A stretch of 60,246 nucleotides of DNA, taken from contig JAKSMG010000002.1 in NCBI GenBank assembly GCA_024400755.1, forward strand, positions 1 through 60,246, given 5' to 3'. Of the stretch, positions 58,633 to 60,246 are shown piece after piece. Position 1 is the first letter of the stretch. Every line of letters starts with the position of its first letter. This DNA comes from Bacteroidales bacterium (GTDB lineage Bacteria > Bacteroidota > Bacteroidia > Bacteroidales > WCHB1-69). Below the pieces are notes generated by a model. It saw only the letters and a program-made list of their open reading frames with translations. It was not told where the DNA came from and ran no database searches. Made by a program: the position numbers and the translations under genes.

Positions 58633-60006
58633 ATGAGTGAATATAGAATAGAAAAAGATACCTTGGGCAACGTGGAAGTCCCTAACGATAAGTTGTGGGG
58701 AGCGCAGACACAACGCTCGTATAATAATTTCAAAATCGGTGGTCAGCAAATGCCGTTGGAAGTGGTTCATGCTTTGGCTTTCGTGAAGAAGGCGGCTGCT
58801 TACGCCAATTGTGAGTTGGGTGTTTTGTCTCAGGAAAAAAGAGATGCCATCGCTTTGTGTTGCGATGAAATTGCGGCAGGAACCCTGGACGAGCATTTTC
58901 CGTTGTGCGTTTGGCAAACGGGTTCCGGAACCCAGACCAATATGAATGTGAATGAGGTGATTGTGAATCGTGCGGAACAACGCTCCAAAGGAAATATCGA
59001 CCCGACACAACGACTTTTGTCGGCCAACGATGATGTCAATAAGTCACAATCAACAAACGATGTTTTTCCAACGGCGATACGTATCGCGGCCGCAAGGCAA
59101 ATTATCGAGCATACTATTCCGGCGTTAGAGTCGTTGGTGACGTGTTATGATCGGAAAATAACCGAATTTGGCGATATTAAGAAGATCGGCCGTACCCATT
59201 TGATGGATGCCACGCCGCTGACTTTGGGAGAAGAGTTGTCGGGACATCGTTCGCAGTTGCGACACGGAATCGACTTGCTGAAGATTACGTTGAACCATTT
59301 GATGGAATTGCCTATCGGCGGAACAGCGGTCGGTAATGGCATCAATACTCCCAAAGGATACGATAAGTTGGCGTTATCCTACATTAATCAATTTACGGGA
59401 ATGAATTTCTCCAATGCCGAAAACAAGTTTGAAGCGATGGCCAGCCACGACAGCATCGTTGAGGTTTCCGGTGCCTTGAAGCGTTTGGCAGTGTCGTTGA
59501 TGAAGATTGCCAACGATATTCGCTTGCTTTCTTCAGGTCCACGTTGCGGCATCGGCGAGTTGGTCATTCCAGCCAATGAGCCGGGTTCCTCTATAATGCC
59601 TGGCAAGGTCAATCCTACCCAGTGCGAGGCCCTTTCGATGGTTTGCTGCCAAGTGATCGGCAACGACGTGGCGATGACTACGGGAGGTATCCAAGGTCAT
59701 TTGGACTTGAATGTCTTTATGCCGCTGATGGCGGTAAATATCCTGCATTCTGCCCGTATCCTGGCCGATGCCGTGGATTCTTTTAACCGTTTGTGCCTGT
59801 CTGGTATGAAACCCAACAAGGAAGTCATTGACTATTATTTGAAAAATTCTCTGATGCTGGTGACCAAATTAAGTCCGAAAATCGGTTATTATAATGCTGC
59901 CAAGATTGCACAACACGCTTTCGAAAAGAATCAGTCTTTGAAAGAAGCTGCTTTGGAACTGGCACTGTTGTCAGAATCAGAATTTGATGAAATTATGAAA
60001 TTTTAA
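58633..60006 (+). CDS. fumC: Fumarate hydratase, class II
   Basis: A 457-residue enzyme of the fumarase/aspartase superfamily, converting fumarate and L-malate. Motifs: [20 protein letters not shown] at the N-terminus, [47 protein letters not shown] and the signature [15 protein letters not shown] (residues about 316-330). Two in-frame codons further upstream (58603, 58624) overlap the porin gene; the ATG at 58633 starts one base after the porin stop and gives the typical MSEYRIEKD beginning. It belongs to the gcvT transcript and precedes the NfnA-like gene by 12 bases. Confidence 0.97.
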   Translation: MSEYRIEKDTLGNVEVPNDKLWGAQTQRSYNNFKIGGQQMPLEVVHALAFVKKAAAYANCELGVLSQEKRDAIALCCDEIAAGTLDEHFPLCVWQTGSGTQTNMNVNEVIVNRAEQRSKGNIDPTQRLLSANDDVNKSQSTNDVFPTAIRIAAARQIIEHTIPALESLVTCYDRKITEFGDIKKIGRTHLMDATPLTLGEELSGHRSQLRHGIDLLKITLNHLMELPIGGTAVGNGINTPKGYDKLALSYINQFTGMNFSNAENKFEAMASHDSIVEVSGALKRLAVSLMKIANDIRLLSSGPRCGIGELVIPANEPGSSIMPGKVNPTQCEALSMVCCQVIGNDVAMTTGGIQGHLDLNVFMPLMAVNILHSARILADAVDSFNRLCLSGMKPNKEVIDYYLKNSLMLVTKLSPKIGYYNAAKIAQHAFEKNQSLKEAALELALLSESEFDEIMKF

Positions 60007-60018
60007 TATTTTAGGAAT

Positions 60019-60246
60019 ATGTTCAAGATTATCTACAAAAAGGAATTGCCAGGCGATACCTGCCTGATGGATGTAGAAGCTCCAAGAATTGCCGCGGCAG
60101 CTTTGCCCGGTCAGTTTATTATCATTAAAATGGAAAAGGAATCAGAACGTATTCCCTTGACTATTAGCGACCACGATGTTGAGAAAGGCACTATTCGCAT
60201 TGTGTTTAAGGCCATTGGTAAATCAACCAAGCAGATGATGACTTTC
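60019..60246 (+). CDS. FAD/NAD-binding ferredoxin-NADP reductase subunit, NfnA-like (5' part only)
   Basis: The first 76 codons are visible; the rest is outside the window. The sequence MFKIIYKKELPGDTCLMDVE, then APRIAAAALPGQFIIIKMEK and ERIPLTISDHDVEKGTIRIV matches the start of the sulfide dehydrogenase/dihydroorotate dehydrogenase-like reductase subunit, including the PLTISD flavin-binding part (RxPLT[I/L]). These proteins pair with an NfnB-type subunit in NADH-dependent ferredoxin:NADP oxidoreductase. It starts 12 bases after the fumC stop on the same strand. Confidence 0.88.
   Translation, partial: MFKIIYKKELPGDTCLMDVEAPRIAAAALPGQFIIIKMEKESERIPLTISDHDVEKGTIRIVFKAIGKSTKQMMTF

Noticed and set aside
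1-60246. CRISPR array or restriction/defence island
   Set aside because: No regularly spaced repeats of 24-40 bases with unique spacers and no Cas, methyltransferase or helicase-nuclease genes; SbcCD is housekeeping repair.

Overview
The window looks like a chromosomal segment of a Bacteroidota bacterium, most likely order Bacteroidales. The evidence is mutually consistent. Three secreted proteins end in type IX secretion (T9SS) sorting tails. There are many beta-barrel outer-membrane proteins. Promoters repeatedly carry the Bacteroidota -7 motif TAnnTTTG instead of a sigma70 -10 box. Genes mostly lack Shine-Dalgarno sequences, and a four-subunit 2-oxoacid:ferredoxin oxidoreductase suggests anaerobic metabolism. 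No rRNA, CRISPR array, transposase, integrase or phage gene was seen. One tRNA gene (Arg, ACG) is present.

Layout. 1-1252: the 3' end of an RHS-repeat gene with a variable C-terminal tip, then a small secreted protein of unknown function. 1253-1852: gene-free, repeat-rich DNA with two 75-bp direct repeats and several hairpins. 1853-6743 (minus): a TonB-dependent-type receptor and a PpiD/SurA-like periplasmic foldase. 6887-12893 (plus): ribosomal protein bL25, a lipoprotein, nadC, a DUF748/AsmA-like protein, a Nif3-like protein and a zinc-ribbon coiled-coil protein. 12967-18488 (minus): an envelope cluster of dsbD, lnt, NamZ-type muramidase and a PAP2 phosphatase. 18775-26070: a membrane protein, then murD, thioredoxin lipoprotein and TPR genes behind a large FN3 surface protein, and an outer-membrane protein. 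26210-29000 (minus): the VOR/KOR-type 2-oxoacid oxidoreductase operon. 29155-36072 (minus): a glycogen-type module (debranching enzyme, GT4 synthase, GH57) with a C10 cysteine protease joined to its end by a start-stop overlap. 36281-41516: rimM, rpsP, an ABC-F ATPase, tRNA-Arg and an outer-membrane protein. 41552-46465 (minus): a 1008-residue TPR protein and an ECF sigma/anti-sigma pair. 46672-50174 (plus): a MORN/YwqK-like protein, a second ECF sigma factor followed by a 50-codon ORF, and a T9SS cargo protein. 50336-54913 (minus): sbcD-sbcC. 55146-60246 (plus): gcvT, guaD, a putative porin, fumC and the start of an NfnA-like reductase subunit, probably one operon.

Most of the window is core and envelope housekeeping. 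The less ordinary parts are the RHS tip with its neighbour, the repeat-rich gap behind it, a possible structured RNA at 36180-36260, terminator-like hairpins directly in front of rimM and the ABC-F gene, AT-rich inverted repeats abutting two -7 boxes (44666-44696 and 48862-48895), and the 50-codon ORF after the second ECF sigma gene. I did not find an obvious complete novel defence or metabolic system; these are the best leads.
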